Positions 43,794 to 52,375 of a DNA stretch of 64,000 nt are shown here, piece by piece. The position numbers and the translations under genes are program-made. A model generated the notes under the pieces. The model did not search any database and was not told the DNA's origin. It was given only the letters and a program-made list of their open reading frames with translations. Each line of letters begins with the position of its first letter. Position 1 is the stretch's first letter. Origin of the DNA: Planctomycetota bacterium (GTDB lineage: Bacteria > Planctomycetota > JACQVV01 > JASMLP01); contig JASMLP010000166.1 of NCBI GenBank assembly GCA_030748635.1, positions 19,087-83,086 of the forward strand, given 5' to 3'.

Positions 43794-45839
43794 ATGTCTA
43801 CGCCAACCACCTCCAACATTCGCAATATTGCCATTGTCGGTCATTCCGGAAGCGGGAAGACGACGCTCACCGAACTCATCCTTCACAAAACCGGGGTCAA
43901 CTCTCGATTTGGTCGTGTCGACGACAAAACTTCCCTTTCCGACCACCTCGAAGAAGAAAAGGAAACCGGCCATTCGATCACCGCGTCTGCATTCCATGCC
44001 CCCTGGAAAGATGTCCAAATCAATTTGATCGATACTCCAGGGTATCCTGACTTCATCGGTGAATCGATCGGTGCGCTAGGAGGAACCGATACCGCCATTA
44101 TCGTGATCAGTGCGGTCCAAGGGATCGGCACCAACACACGCAAGATGTGGGAAGTTGCAGGTGAACTGGGAATGGCTCGTGCCATTGTCATCTCTAAACT
44201 GGATGCCGAAGGTGTGGACTTTGACGGTCTAGTCAGCAAGATCCAGGACACATTTGGAAAACGATGCATTCCGCTGACCTATCCGGTGAATCCCGGCCCG
44301 TCCCTCTCGGGTGTCGTGAACACTTTCCTGGGAACGAATGTCCCGGAAGATCTCGTCGATGTTGCCGAAGAACTCGGCACCGCCATCAAAGAGCGAATCG
44401 TAGAGATCGATGATGACCTCACCGAACGGTTCCTGGAAGATGCCATTTCCGAAGAAGAATTCGCGTCGAATTTTACTCAAGCTCTTGCCCAAGGCGCCGT
44501 GGTTCCGATCCTGGCTCTTTCTTCCGAAAAAGAGTTCGGTATCCGCAATCTTCTCGATTGGCTGGCGGGATATGCGCCCTGCCCTGCTAACCGTGGAAAC
44601 TGGCATCTTGCCACGGACGAAGAAGAAGGATCCCTGGTCATCGGCAAAGACGAATCCTTTGTGGGCCAGGTTTTCAAGATCGTTCGAGATCCTTTCGCCG
44701 GAAAACTCTCCTTTGTGCGTATCATTACGGGAAGTCTGACTTCCCACGATTCGGTCCTCACAGAGGGTGGACACAAAGCGGAAAAAATCGGCGGACTATT
44801 TCATCCTCAAGGAAATGAACAAGTAGCCACGGAGACTGCCCTTGCCGGGGATATCGTGGGTTTGAAGAAAATCGACAGCGTCAAAATCGGAAGCCCTCTC
44901 GTACTCAAAGGGGATGCGCCCGAGCTGCGTTCGATCCCCTTTCCCAGACCGATGGTTTCTCTGGCGCTCGAGCCCAAGAGTCGCGCAGATGAACAGCGTA
45001 TTTCTGGCGCACTCGCCAACCTCGCCGACAGCGATGCCACCTTTATCGTTGAACGTGATCCCCAGACCAGCGAACTCGTAGCCCGCGGGATCACCGACAT
45101 GCACCTGCAGGTCTTTCTTAATCGACTCAAGAAAAAGCCTTACGAGGTCGAAGTCCTCACCAAGGTCCCCAAAATCCCCTTTCAGGAGACGATCCTGGGC
45201 AAAGGCCAAGCCCGATATCGGCACAAGAAACAGACCGGTGGTGCCGGACAGTTTGCCGAAGTTGAACTCCAAATCGAGCCCGCGGAACGTGGCGACGGGT
45301 TGGTATACGAATGGGGCGTTGTCGGCGGTGTGATCTCTCAGGGATACAAAGGGTCGATCGAAAAGGGCATCCATTCAGTCATGGAAAAAGGCGTTGTTGC
45401 CGGTTATCCCATGGTCGATATCAAAGCCCGAGTCATTGACGGCAAGGAACACCCGGTCGATTCCAAAGATATCGCCTTTCAGATCTGCGCCCGTGAAGTC
45501 TTCCAGCAAGCGGTTGGTAACGCCAAGCCGGCCCTTCTCGAGCCGATAGTCAACCTATCCGTATCGATCGAATCCTCGCTCATGGGAGATGTTACCGGCG
45601 ACCTGAACAGCCGTCGTGGTCGGGTACAGAACGTTGATGTTTTAGGTGAACTTCAAACCATTTCTGCCCTCGTCCCCATGATGGAGGTTGCCAACTATTC
45701 CACCGAGCTACGAGCGATGTCCGGAGGAGCGGGCACCTACACCATGGATTTTTCACACTACGAACCGATGCCAGTTCACAAGATGCAAGAGGTCATCGCA
45801 GCCCGAAAATCCGAGGAAGCCGAAAAGGTCAAGAAATAG
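43794..45839 (+). CDS. Elongation factor G-like GTPase (EF-G-II type)
   Basis: 681 residues from ATG at 43794; an ATG at 43755 adds 13 residues with no match to the family. G1 is GHSGSGKT and G3 DTPGYPDF. G4 reads SKLD (TCT AAA CTG GAT) in place of NKxD, a change at the guanine-recognition Asn. Domains II to V follow; domain IV has GGAGQFAEVELQIEP and the C-terminal domain SRRGRVQNVDV and MSGGAGTYTMDF. The sequence groups with EF-G paralogues rather than the canonical translocase, and no ribosomal protein or EF-Tu gene is adjacent. It probably has a specialised translation role. Confidence 0.88.
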   Translation: MSTPTTSNIRNIAIVGHSGSGKTTLTELILHKTGVNSRFGRVDDKTSLSDHLEEEKETGHSITASAFHAPWKDVQINLIDTPGYPDFIGESIGALGGTDTAIIVISAVQGIGTNTRKMWEVAGELGMARAIVISKLDAEGVDFDGLVSKIQDTFGKRCIPLTYPVNPGPSLSGVVNTFLGTNVPEDLVDVAEELGTAIKERIVEIDDDLTERFLEDAISEEEFASNFTQALAQGAVVPILALSSEKEFGIRNLLDWLAGYAPCPANRGNWHLATDEEEGSLVIGKDESFVGQVFKIVRDPFAGKLSFVRIITGSLTSHDSVLTEGGHKAEKIGGLFHPQGNEQVATETALAGDIVGLKKIDSVKIGSPLVLKGDAPELRSIPFPRPMVSLALEPKSRADEQRISGALANLADSDATFIVERDPQTSELVARGITDMHLQVFLNRLKKKPYEVEVLTKVPKIPFQETILGKGQARYRHKKQTGGAGQFAEVELQIEPAERGDGLVYEWGVVGGVISQGYKGSIEKGIHSVMEKGVVAGYPMVDIKARVIDGKEHPVDSKDIAFQICAREVFQQAVGNAKPALLEPIVNLSVSIESSLMGDVTGDLNSRRGRVQNVDVLGELQTISALVPMMEVANYSTELRAMSGGAGTYTMDFSHYEPMPVHKMQEVIAARKSEEAEKVKK

Positions 45840-45887
45840 ACTTTTGGTCACTTCCCCTGACGGGGTCGAACCGAAGCCCGAATCACT

Positions 45888-47288
45888 TCAGTCCAGGCTT
45901 TTCACCATCAGCTTGCGAACAGCGGCACTTTGGCCGGGCTTGAGCGAAAACCCGAATGCGCTGTTCAGGTCTCTTCCCTCCTGCAGGGGCGTGTCGTAAA
46001 TCTTGCGGCCATCCAACCAGACTCGCAACTGCCCTTTCCGGATCGAAATCACCATCTTGTGCCAGACGCGTTCTCGTATCATCTTGCCGTCGGCCTCAAA
46101 GGAGACCTCAAACGACCGGGCCTTGTTGAAATAGAGAGCACCCGAAACCAGAGCCATTTCGAACGCAACATATCCTTGCTGGAATTGAACCGGAGTTTCG
46201 ATACTTGAAATCTCTTGGGATGAATTGCGTCCCGCCAAACTTCCGTCCTGGGTCAAGCGCCACACTTTGCGAGCCCCAGAAGCGCTCCACCCCTCAAACC
46301 CCTGACCATCCAATAGCACCTTCCAGGAAGCGTCCGGAATGGGCATTCCTTGGGATCCATGACTTTGTGCCTGCTCACCCCTACGTATCTGCTCATCCCT
46401 ACGTATCTGCTCTTCTCTCTCCTGAGCCGCACGATAATCTCGCTGGGCCTGATCGATCTGACCCAGTTCAGCCTCGATCCGGGCCCGATAGCCTCGTACC
46501 TTGAATTCTTCAGGAAAAACTCTCCAATGATTCCGAGCGGCCTCAAAATTCTTACTGTCTACGGAACGGTCCGCTAACCCCTTCTGCTTCCTGAAATATT
46601 CACCCGCCTTGGCCTCCCGAACATCCTCCACTTTCTCGAGTTCTCTGCGGGCACGATCCATCGTTCCTTGTGACTCGGGCAAATGAACTTCCAGATTCCT
46701 CAGCAACATTTCCCAACGGCCTATGGCCTTAGAGTAATTACTTTTTCGCACATCTTCTGCGACTCGTTCCTCCGTATCACCATACAGACGAGAAATCTTC
46801 TTTCGCTTCTGTGCCTGTTCAAGCTTTTGCTGAGCCTTCACTTGCTGCGCTTTTTCTTGCGCAGTTGGAAGCTTCGGGCCCTTATCCTGAAAAAGAAGGA
46901 GAAGAATTCCCAGGACCAGTACCGTTCCCCCCAGGAACAAGCCTGCCAGGACAGATGCAGAGGGGCCGCTACGAGTCGGAGGACGGTGAACATTTCCATG
47001 CCCTCCCCGAGGGGACAAGGTCGAACTCCCTCGCCGACCCGATTCACTCGCTTGCCGAAAGACACCGGTAGCTCCTCGAGTCCGTCGAATCGTTTTTCGT
47101 ACGGCAGAAGGGGGACGTAACGATCCGCCAGAAGTAACGCTATCGTCCTGCTCGATCAGGTGTTGGACCTGACTCTTACACTTTTTGCAGTAGGTTTCAT
47201 TACGAAACTGGATCGCGAGTCCCTTCTCGAAATCCGAAGGATTGACTCGCTCCCGACATTTTTCGCAATACTGGATCGTAAAGGCCAC
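45888..47288 (-). CDS. Zinc-ribbon membrane protein with C-terminal jelly-roll domain
   Basis: 466 residues from GTG at 47288. N-terminal zinc-ribbon-like motif CEKC ... CKKC (about residues 8-37), then a Ser/Arg-rich linker and a transmembrane helix at about 110-133 (ASVLAGLFLGGTVLVLGILLLLF). A long coiled coil at about 140-310 (QVKAQQKLEQAQKRKK) contains a tandem EQIRR repeat. The C-terminal 150 residues (WKVLLDGQGFEGWSASGA, FAFGFSLKPG-like end) resemble DUF1080/LamG jelly-roll domains. No kinase or enzyme motif. The layout, a cytoplasmic zinc ribbon and an external jelly roll, recalls the kinase and FHA proteins of this window. Confidence 0.7.
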   Translation of the reverse strand: MAFTIQYCEKCRERVNPSDFEKGLAIQFRNETYCKKCKSQVQHLIEQDDSVTSGGSLRPPSAVRKTIRRTRGATGVFRQASESGRRGSSTLSPRGGHGNVHRPPTRSGPSASVLAGLFLGGTVLVLGILLLLFQDKGPKLPTAQEKAQQVKAQQKLEQAQKRKKISRLYGDTEERVAEDVRKSNYSKAIGRWEMLLRNLEVHLPESQGTMDRARRELEKVEDVREAKAGEYFRKQKGLADRSVDSKNFEAARNHWRVFPEEFKVRGYRARIEAELGQIDQAQRDYRAAQEREEQIRRDEQIRRGEQAQSHGSQGMPIPDASWKVLLDGQGFEGWSASGARKVWRLTQDGSLAGRNSSQEISSIETPVQFQQGYVAFEMALVSGALYFNKARSFEVSFEADGKMIRERVWHKMVISIRKGQLRVWLDGRKIYDTPLQEGRDLNSAFGFSLKPGQSAAVRKLMVKSLD

Positions 47289-47369
47289 GCCGTTATCTTC
47301 TCTCTTCCAATCCGACCAATGAGTCCATCTATAACTATAACCCTGACTTTATAATGGTCTGAAGTTTCC

Positions 47370-47381
47370 GGTTGTGCAACC
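47370..47381. promoter_or_regulatory. 12-base perfect palindrome
   Basis: GGTTG-TG-CAACC lies in the gap between the zinc-ribbon gene start and the transketolase end. A weak promoter for the zinc-ribbon gene overlaps it on the minus strand (TTGCAC, 17 bases, CATTAT). It could be a small operator. Confidence 0.3.
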
Positions 47382-47458
47382 TCTCCGCGGATGTCCCAGT
47401 CCACAAACCACGTTTGTCGAGTCTACCTGAAGATCGTAACTCCTACCAAAACATGTGA

Positions 47459-48436
47459 TCAGGAAGACTTACGAGCGAGACTCCTACGTGCCGCTTCGGC
47501 GATATTGACCGCTCGCAACCCGTATCGATCGAGCAATTCGTCCGGCGAACCACTTTCCGCATAGGTGTCTTCAACGCCGACCGACTCGACCGGTACCGGA
47601 TGATGTTTCGCTGCGAACTGAGCCACAATCGAGCCCAGTCCGCCGTGCAGGAGATGCTCTTCTGCGGTGACAATCGCACCCGTTTCTCTCGCCGCTCTTT
47701 CCACCGCCTCCCCATCGAGAGGCTTCAGAGTGTGCATATCGATCACTCGGGCCCGAATCCCTTCGGCTGCCAGAATATCGTGGGCTATCAAGGCTTCACT
47801 GACCATCAGTCCACAGGCGATAAGAGTCACATCACCTCCATCGGTGATCTGAACACTTTTCCCTAGCCGAAAAGTCTCGGGAGGGTGATCTGCTCCATAA
47901 ATGATCGGAACAGCCGGCCGCCCTGTACGCAAATAGACCGCGCTATCGTGCTTCGCAGTCTCTCGAACCAATTCACGTGCGGACACTTCATCCGCAGGAC
48001 AACAGACGACGAAGCCTGGCAAAGAGCAAGCGAGTCCCAAATCTTCGATCCCCATCTGACTCGGACCATCCTGCCCGATCGAGATGCCTCCGTGACTGGT
48101 CACAACCTTGACGTTGATTCCCGGATAAGCGACTCCCATCCGTAGTTGATCGAAACCCTTACATACGAGAAATACCGCAAAGCTTGAGATAAATGGCACG
48201 TAGCCACACGAAGCGAAACCGGAAGCCATGCTGACCAGATTGGCCTCCTGGATCCCGATATTAAACCATCGCTCGGGAAATTCTTTGCCGAACAAAACTG
48301 TCTGGGTCGATTTAGAAAGATCGGCATCCAAAACAACAATGTCCGACCGCTCACGCCCAAGTTCCCGCAGGGTCTCACCGTAGGCGACCCGCGTGGATTT
48401 TCCCATTTCGAAGGAACGGACCGTTGCGGCGGTCAT
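47459..48436 (-). CDS. Transketolase, C-terminal subunit
   Basis: 325 residues, ATG at 48436, overlapping the upstream stop as ATGA. VVLDADLSKSTQT, then ERWFNIGIQEANLVSMASGFA with the conserved catalytic Glu (GIQE) and the pyrimidine-binding part, and TSHGGISIGQDGPSQMG. A C-terminal Rossmann-like domain ends the protein (DVTLIACGLMVSEAL, VVTAEEHLLHGGLGS). Together with the next gene it forms a two-subunit thiamine-diphosphate transketolase of the pentose phosphate pathway, the common split form. Confidence 0.93.
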   Translation of the reverse strand: MTAATVRSFEMGKSTRVAYGETLRELGRERSDIVVLDADLSKSTQTVLFGKEFPERWFNIGIQEANLVSMASGFASCGYVPFISSFAVFLVCKGFDQLRMGVAYPGINVKVVTSHGGISIGQDGPSQMGIEDLGLACSLPGFVVCCPADEVSARELVRETAKHDSAVYLRTGRPAVPIIYGADHPPETFRLGKSVQITDGGDVTLIACGLMVSEALIAHDILAAEGIRARVIDMHTLKPLDGEAVERAARETGAIVTAEEHLLHGGLGSIVAQFAAKHHPVPVESVGVEDTYAESGSPDELLDRYGLRAVNIAEAARRSLARKSS

Positions 48437-49269
48437 ACCGACACCTCCTCTCCCAATTCAGCCATGGCACGAACAAACTCTTCATCATTGGGTGCTTTAC
48501 CGTGCCATCCAGGCTCATCCTCCATGAAAGAAACGCCCTTTCCTTTCACAGTGTGGGCCACGATCATGACCGGCTTTCCGGAAACTCCCCTGGCCTCTTC
48601 AAGCGCCCCACGAATCGCGGAAATATCGTGCCCATCGATTTCGATCGGGTGCCAACCAAAGGCCGCCCACTTTTCGGGGAGATCTCGCTTGGGAAGAATG
48701 TTCTCGGAATAATCATCGTTCTGGATCTTGTTGTAATCTGTAATACCGATCAGATGATCGACTCCATGAGCGCCGGCATAGAGTGCGGCTTCCCAGATCT
48801 GTCCTTCGTCAGTTTCTCCGTCCCCGATCACGCAATACACATGGTAATCCTGGCCCGAAAGACGTCGAGCCAGCGCCATGCCAAGCGCAATAGAAAGACC
48901 CTGCCCCAACGATCCTGTCGAGGCTTCCAGAGCGGGAATTTTTCTCCGGTCCGGATGCCCCTGAAATCGGCAATCCAACTTTCGCAAACCGATCAATTCG
49001 TCCACAGGAAAGTACCCTGCCACAGCCATGGCAGCATACAGGGCTGGGCAACCGTGACCTTTCGAGTAAACCAGTCGATCACGATCGAGCCAGTCCGGTT
49101 CGTCTGGACGAAACTTTAGACAATCGGAGTAAAGAGCAGCCAGAATATCTGCCGCAGAGAAAGATCCACCTGGATGCCCACTCCCCGCAGCGTGAATCAT
49201 TCGCAATGAATGGACTCGAATGGACCGGGCCATTTGAGAACAACGTTGTTCTACCTTGGTAGAGGCCAA
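48433..49269 (-). CDS. Transketolase, N-terminal subunit
   Basis: 278 residues from TTG at 49269, which has GAGGG six bases upstream; an in-frame ATG 36 bases further has none. HAAGSGHPGGSFSAADIL, YSKGHGCPALYAAMA and GDGETDEGQIWEAA ... ITDYNKIQND form the thiamine diphosphate and magnesium site (GDG with an Asn downstream). It pairs with the C-terminal subunit whose start overlaps its stop by four bases, which should keep the two subunits at equal levels. Confidence 0.93.
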   Translation of the reverse strand: MASTKVEQRCSQMARSIRVHSLRMIHAAGSGHPGGSFSAADILAALYSDCLKFRPDEPDWLDRDRLVYSKGHGCPALYAAMAVAGYFPVDELIGLRKLDCRFQGHPDRRKIPALEASTGSLGQGLSIALGMALARRLSGQDYHVYCVIGDGETDEGQIWEAALYAGAHGVDHLIGITDYNKIQNDDYSENILPKRDLPEKWAAFGWHPIEIDGHDISAIRGALEEARGVSGKPVMIVAHTVKGKGVSFMEDEPGWHGKAPNDEEFVRAMAELGEEVSV

Positions 49270-49444
49270 AAGATTCCCTCGACATTTGCCGGTTTTGCCA
49301 GAGGCCTAAGCCTATCGCTACCCTACGAAACACCTACCTCTAGCTTTCGACGGGAATCTTATCTGGCTCCACCGAGGGCCGCAACCCCGTCAGAGAAAAA
49401 CGTCGATATTGTATGCCGAAAGCCCATTCTCTCCCTCTCCACGA

Positions 49445-49450
49445 TATAAT
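49445..49450 (+). promoter_or_regulatory. Consensus -10 box near lipoprotein start
   Basis: Perfect TATAAT 13 bases before the ATG at 49464. No good -35 is seen. The leader would be only a few bases long. Confidence 0.4.
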
Positions 49451-49463
49451 CCCTGGATTCATC

Positions 49464-50450
49464 ATGAAACAGCCATTTTTTGCCATCCTCACCCTTTCCT
49501 TGTGCCTCACATCCACGAATTGTTCGATGCCGGCCCCAACTCCTTTACCGGGCAGTCAGGTCGACTCGGTTCCTCGTGAGCAAATCGTCGAGATCACCCC
49601 AAAGCGTGAACGGCGCGCGAAAATCCACTCCAGCCTTCAGGCAGGTGAATCGCTGACCCGAGACCTCAAACTGGAAATCGAAGTCCAGTTTCCCCCGGGT
49701 CACGGTGGGGCGGATAATCTCCGCCGATCCCGAACTCATCGTCATCGCCTCACGGTCGAACACATTCTGGAAGCCAACCAGGGCATTCCCAAACGTATCC
49801 GTCGGGAGTATCAAACCACCATGATCCAGGAAGCGGTCGAACGCATCCGCGGAGAGGTCTCTCGGGTTACATCCAACCCCCTCGCTGGCGCGACTTTAGA
49901 ACTGACCGCACCAACCCCCGACGTAGTTAAGATCGAATCTTCCGAAAGACTCCCCTTTGGTACCGACACCAAGGAACTCGCAGACCGAATGGTTTTGGAT
50001 GTAATCAGTCTCCATCGATTCCTCCCCACTCGCACTGTAGCTCGCGGAGAATCCTGGCAAGTCTCCCCGGATGCCATTGTCGATCTCTTTGGTCGAGCTC
50101 CACCAGGCTGCGATTATTCAGGAACTATTTCCGTAACCTACGAACGTATGGTTCGATATCAGGGCGAACAGGCCAGTCACCTCGGCCTCGATATCCGTAT
50201 CCAGCAACTGCAACACGGTGAGACCTTTGCCCGTTATCGCAAAGAGACCCAGATGGAACTCCGTGGATCTCTCTTCTATTCCCAGCAGCGCGGCCATCCC
50301 CTTTTCGTCAAGCTCGATGGCCCCATTCGGATCGACTACACCCCCGTGGGGGATTCCCCGAACTCCTCGCTAAAGAATCCCGCCCGCTGTGCGGGACAGT
50401 TATTCCTCTCGATCGAATTCCGTAGCGATCCCGCATCTACCGTTCGATAG
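49464..50450 (+). CDS. Secreted or lipoprotein, DUF-type, unknown function
   Basis: 328 residues from ATG at 49464. A hydrophobic N terminus (FFAILTLSLCLTSTNC) ends in a Cys, but the residues before it (STN) only loosely fit a lipobox, so either signal peptidase I or II could cut. The mature protein is charged and beta-rich; the pattern LEIEVQFPPG, VDLFGRAPPGCDYSGTISVTY and LDIRIQQLQHGETFARYRKETQMELRG suggests a beta-barrel-like or lipocalin-type fold. No family was recognised. It has its own -10 box. Confidence 0.7.
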   Translation: MKQPFFAILTLSLCLTSTNCSMPAPTPLPGSQVDSVPREQIVEITPKRERRAKIHSSLQAGESLTRDLKLEIEVQFPPGHGGADNLRRSRTHRHRLTVEHILEANQGIPKRIRREYQTTMIQEAVERIRGEVSRVTSNPLAGATLELTAPTPDVVKIESSERLPFGTDTKELADRMVLDVISLHRFLPTRTVARGESWQVSPDAIVDLFGRAPPGCDYSGTISVTYERMVRYQGEQASHLGLDIRIQQLQHGETFARYRKETQMELRGSLFYSQQRGHPLFVKLDGPIRIDYTPVGDSPNSSLKNPARCAGQLFLSIEFRSDPASTVR

Positions 50451-50471
50451 CCAGACGATACCCGACTCGAT

Positions 50472-51809
50472 TCAGGCGCGAACTACGCGAGCCCGAACCG
50501 AAGTCCCGAGCCGACGCATGACACCCCGCGTATCGACAATCAGATTGGCCTTCTCTCCAATAAAGGACCAGTCATAATCCGAATGATCGGTGCAGATCAG
50601 CACACAATCCGCAGAAGAAAGTCGATCGGCTGACAAATCCACCGAAGACATCTTCAGATCGTACGCTCGCATAGATGGGAAGTTCGGAATATAGGGGTCG
50701 TGATATTCCACCTGAGCCCCCGCCGCCAGGAGGCTCTCGATCAATTCGAGAGCTGGAGACTCACGGATGTCATCCACATCCGGCTTGTAGGCGACTCCAA
50801 GTACCAAAATATCGGATCCGGACATCGGCTTCCGATCCTGATTCAATGCATCGGACACCTTCGAGAGGACAAATGTCGGCATGGAAGTATTCACTTCCCC
50901 GGCCAGTTCAATGAAACGGGTAGAAGCGCCGTATTCACGCGCTTTCCAAGTCAAATAAAAGGGATCGATCGGAATACAGTGACCACCCAGCCCGGGGCCT
51001 GGATAGAAAGGTTGAAAACCGAACGGCTTTGTTTTAGCCGCTTCCACCACCTCCCAGACATCGATTCCCATGCGATCGAAGAGAACTTTCAGTTCATTGA
51101 TCAGGGCAATATTCACACAACGATAGATATTTTCGAGAATCTTGGTCGCCTCCGCGGTAGCGGTTGAAGAGACCGACACCACCTCGACCACCACTTTTTC
51201 ATATAAACAGGTCGCGGCCTGCAACGAAAAGGGCCCTGTTCCCCCCACCACCTTGGGAATTTTCCTGGTAGTGAAATTCTTGTTCCCTGGATCCTCTCGC
51301 TCAGGGCTGTACGCGAGAAGAAAATCTTCTTCCACCTTCAACCCGCCCGATTCGAGTCGTGTCAGTAAGATTTCTTCGGTGGTTCCTGGGTAGGTGGTAG
51401 ATTCCAGCACCACAAGCTGGCCTGGGCGCAGCCACTGAGAAATGGTATCTGCCGTCTTTTCTACATAACTCGTATCCGGTTGGCGATGACGGGTAAGAGG
51501 AGTCGGCACACAGATCACAATGCAGTCGATTTCAGGGAGTCGAGCGAAATCAGCCGTCGCCTCGAATCGCCCGGAATCGACCAGATCATGGATCAACGAA
51601 TCGGGGATATGATGGATGTAACTTTTTCCAGCCGAGAGTAAATCGACCTTTTCCGGGTCGGTATCAAAACCGATGACCGGATGACCGGCGGAGCAGAATT
51701 CCCGCACCAGAGGAAGGCCGACATAACCGAGCCCGATGATGCCGACTTTCGCCTCACCCACCTGAATCTTTGCGACCAAGTCGTTACAAGAACTCAAACT
51801 TTCATCCAT
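50472..51809 (-). CDS. Nucleotide-sugar dehydrogenase (WbpA/UDP-N-acetylglucosamine 6-dehydrogenase type)
   Basis: 445 residues from ATG at 51809 with GGAG seven bases upstream; the frame is open 39 bases more. GIIGLGYVGLPLV is the NAD-binding motif and GPGLGGHCIPIDPFYL has the catalytic Cys. Domain order (NAD-binding, helical, UDP-binding) and length fit WbpA/WbpO rather than UDP-glucose dehydrogenase Ugd of 380-390 residues. It would oxidise UDP-GlcNAc or a related sugar to the uronate for envelope polysaccharide. The likely partner epimerase is at about 39 kb. Confidence 0.88.
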   Translation of the reverse strand: MDESLSSCNDLVAKIQVGEAKVGIIGLGYVGLPLVREFCSAGHPVIGFDTDPEKVDLLSAGKSYIHHIPDSLIHDLVDSGRFEATADFARLPEIDCIVICVPTPLTRHRQPDTSYVEKTADTISQWLRPGQLVVLESTTYPGTTEEILLTRLESGGLKVEEDFLLAYSPEREDPGNKNFTTRKIPKVVGGTGPFSLQAATCLYEKVVVEVVSVSSTATAEATKILENIYRCVNIALINELKVLFDRMGIDVWEVVEAAKTKPFGFQPFYPGPGLGGHCIPIDPFYLTWKAREYGASTRFIELAGEVNTSMPTFVLSKVSDALNQDRKPMSGSDILVLGVAYKPDVDDIRESPALELIESLLAAGAQVEYHDPYIPNFPSMRAYDLKMSSVDLSADRLSSADCVLICTDHSDYDWSFIGEKANLIVDTRGVMRRLGTSVRARVVRA

Positions 51810-51900
51810 CCCAAATCTCCAAACACACTCGACACATAATTCCGGCACCGAGTGAGGTAATAAGTGTACGCCAAGAGATCTCTATCGACCCGAGAAGGAC

Positions 51901-52125
51901 CTAATCCTGTTCATTCTCCGACTCGACTCCAGACTCTTTTTCGGTCAGTTCACCAGCCAACGGCTCATCATGACCATCTTTCAGCCCTCCCTTGAACTCT
52001 TTCAGACCCCGCCCCAAGCTTCGCGCGACTTCTGGAAGTCGCTTCCCAAAAAAAAGGAGTGCGAGAAACAAGATCACAACCATCTCCGTGGGCCCCGGAC
52101 TCCACATAGCAATCACTGACATCAT
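51901..52125 (-). CDS. tatA: TatA/TatB-like twin-arginine translocase subunit, copy 2
   Basis: About 74 residues. The chosen start is ATG at 52125, one base after the upstream stop; ATG at 52140 is the alternative. SVIAMWSPGPTEMVVILFLALLFFGKRLPEVARSLGRGLKEF matches TatA: a short membrane helix, the FG-KRLPEVARSLG hinge, and an amphipathic helix. The C terminus is acidic. TatA forms the protein-conducting element of the Tat export pathway for folded proteins. It is 3' of a second TatA-like gene, and no tatC is in view. Confidence 0.85.
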   Translation of the reverse strand: MMSVIAMWSPGPTEMVVILFLALLFFGKRLPEVARSLGRGLKEFKGGLKDGHDEPLAGELTEKESGVESENEQD

Positions 52126-52126
52126 C

Positions 52127-52339
52127 TCATCCCTTTTCATTTTCGGTTAGCTCGCCCACAACATTACCTGCCACATCCTCTTGGATCGAACACATTTCCC
52201 GCCGAAAACGGACGAGAGTTTTTCCCAAACTCCGACCAACCTCCGGAAGGCGTTTCCCAAGAACCAGAAAACCTACGACAAGAAAAGCGATCATCTCTGT
52301 AGGTCCTATGGCAAGAAATCCGATCAAAAGCTGATTCAT
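52127..52339 (-). CDS. tatA: TatA/TatB-like twin-arginine translocase subunit, copy 1
   Basis: 70 residues from ATG at 52339. LLIGFLAIGPTEMIAFLVVGFLVLGKRLPEVGRSLGKTLVRF has the same helix, hinge (LGKRLPEVGRSLG) and amphipathic helix as its neighbour, and GPTEM just before the helix. The two copies share the core but differ in their tails, so they may act as TatA and TatB, or for different substrates. They lie between envelope genes. Confidence 0.85.
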   Translation of the reverse strand: MNQLLIGFLAIGPTEMIAFLVVGFLVLGKRLPEVGRSLGKTLVRFRREMCSIQEDVAGNVVGELTENEKG

Positions 52340-52375
52340 GAATACAGCCAGTGCCTCAGTGTATTCGACCAGATC

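Noticed and set aside
45845..45875. Possible terminator CCCC-TGAC-GGGG between the convergent EF-G and zinc-ribbon genes
   Set aside because: Stem of only four base pairs and no T-run.
46375..46430. Tandem 18-base repeat in the zinc-ribbon gene
   Set aside because: Only two units (EQIRR); explained as a coiled-coil repeat inside the coding region.
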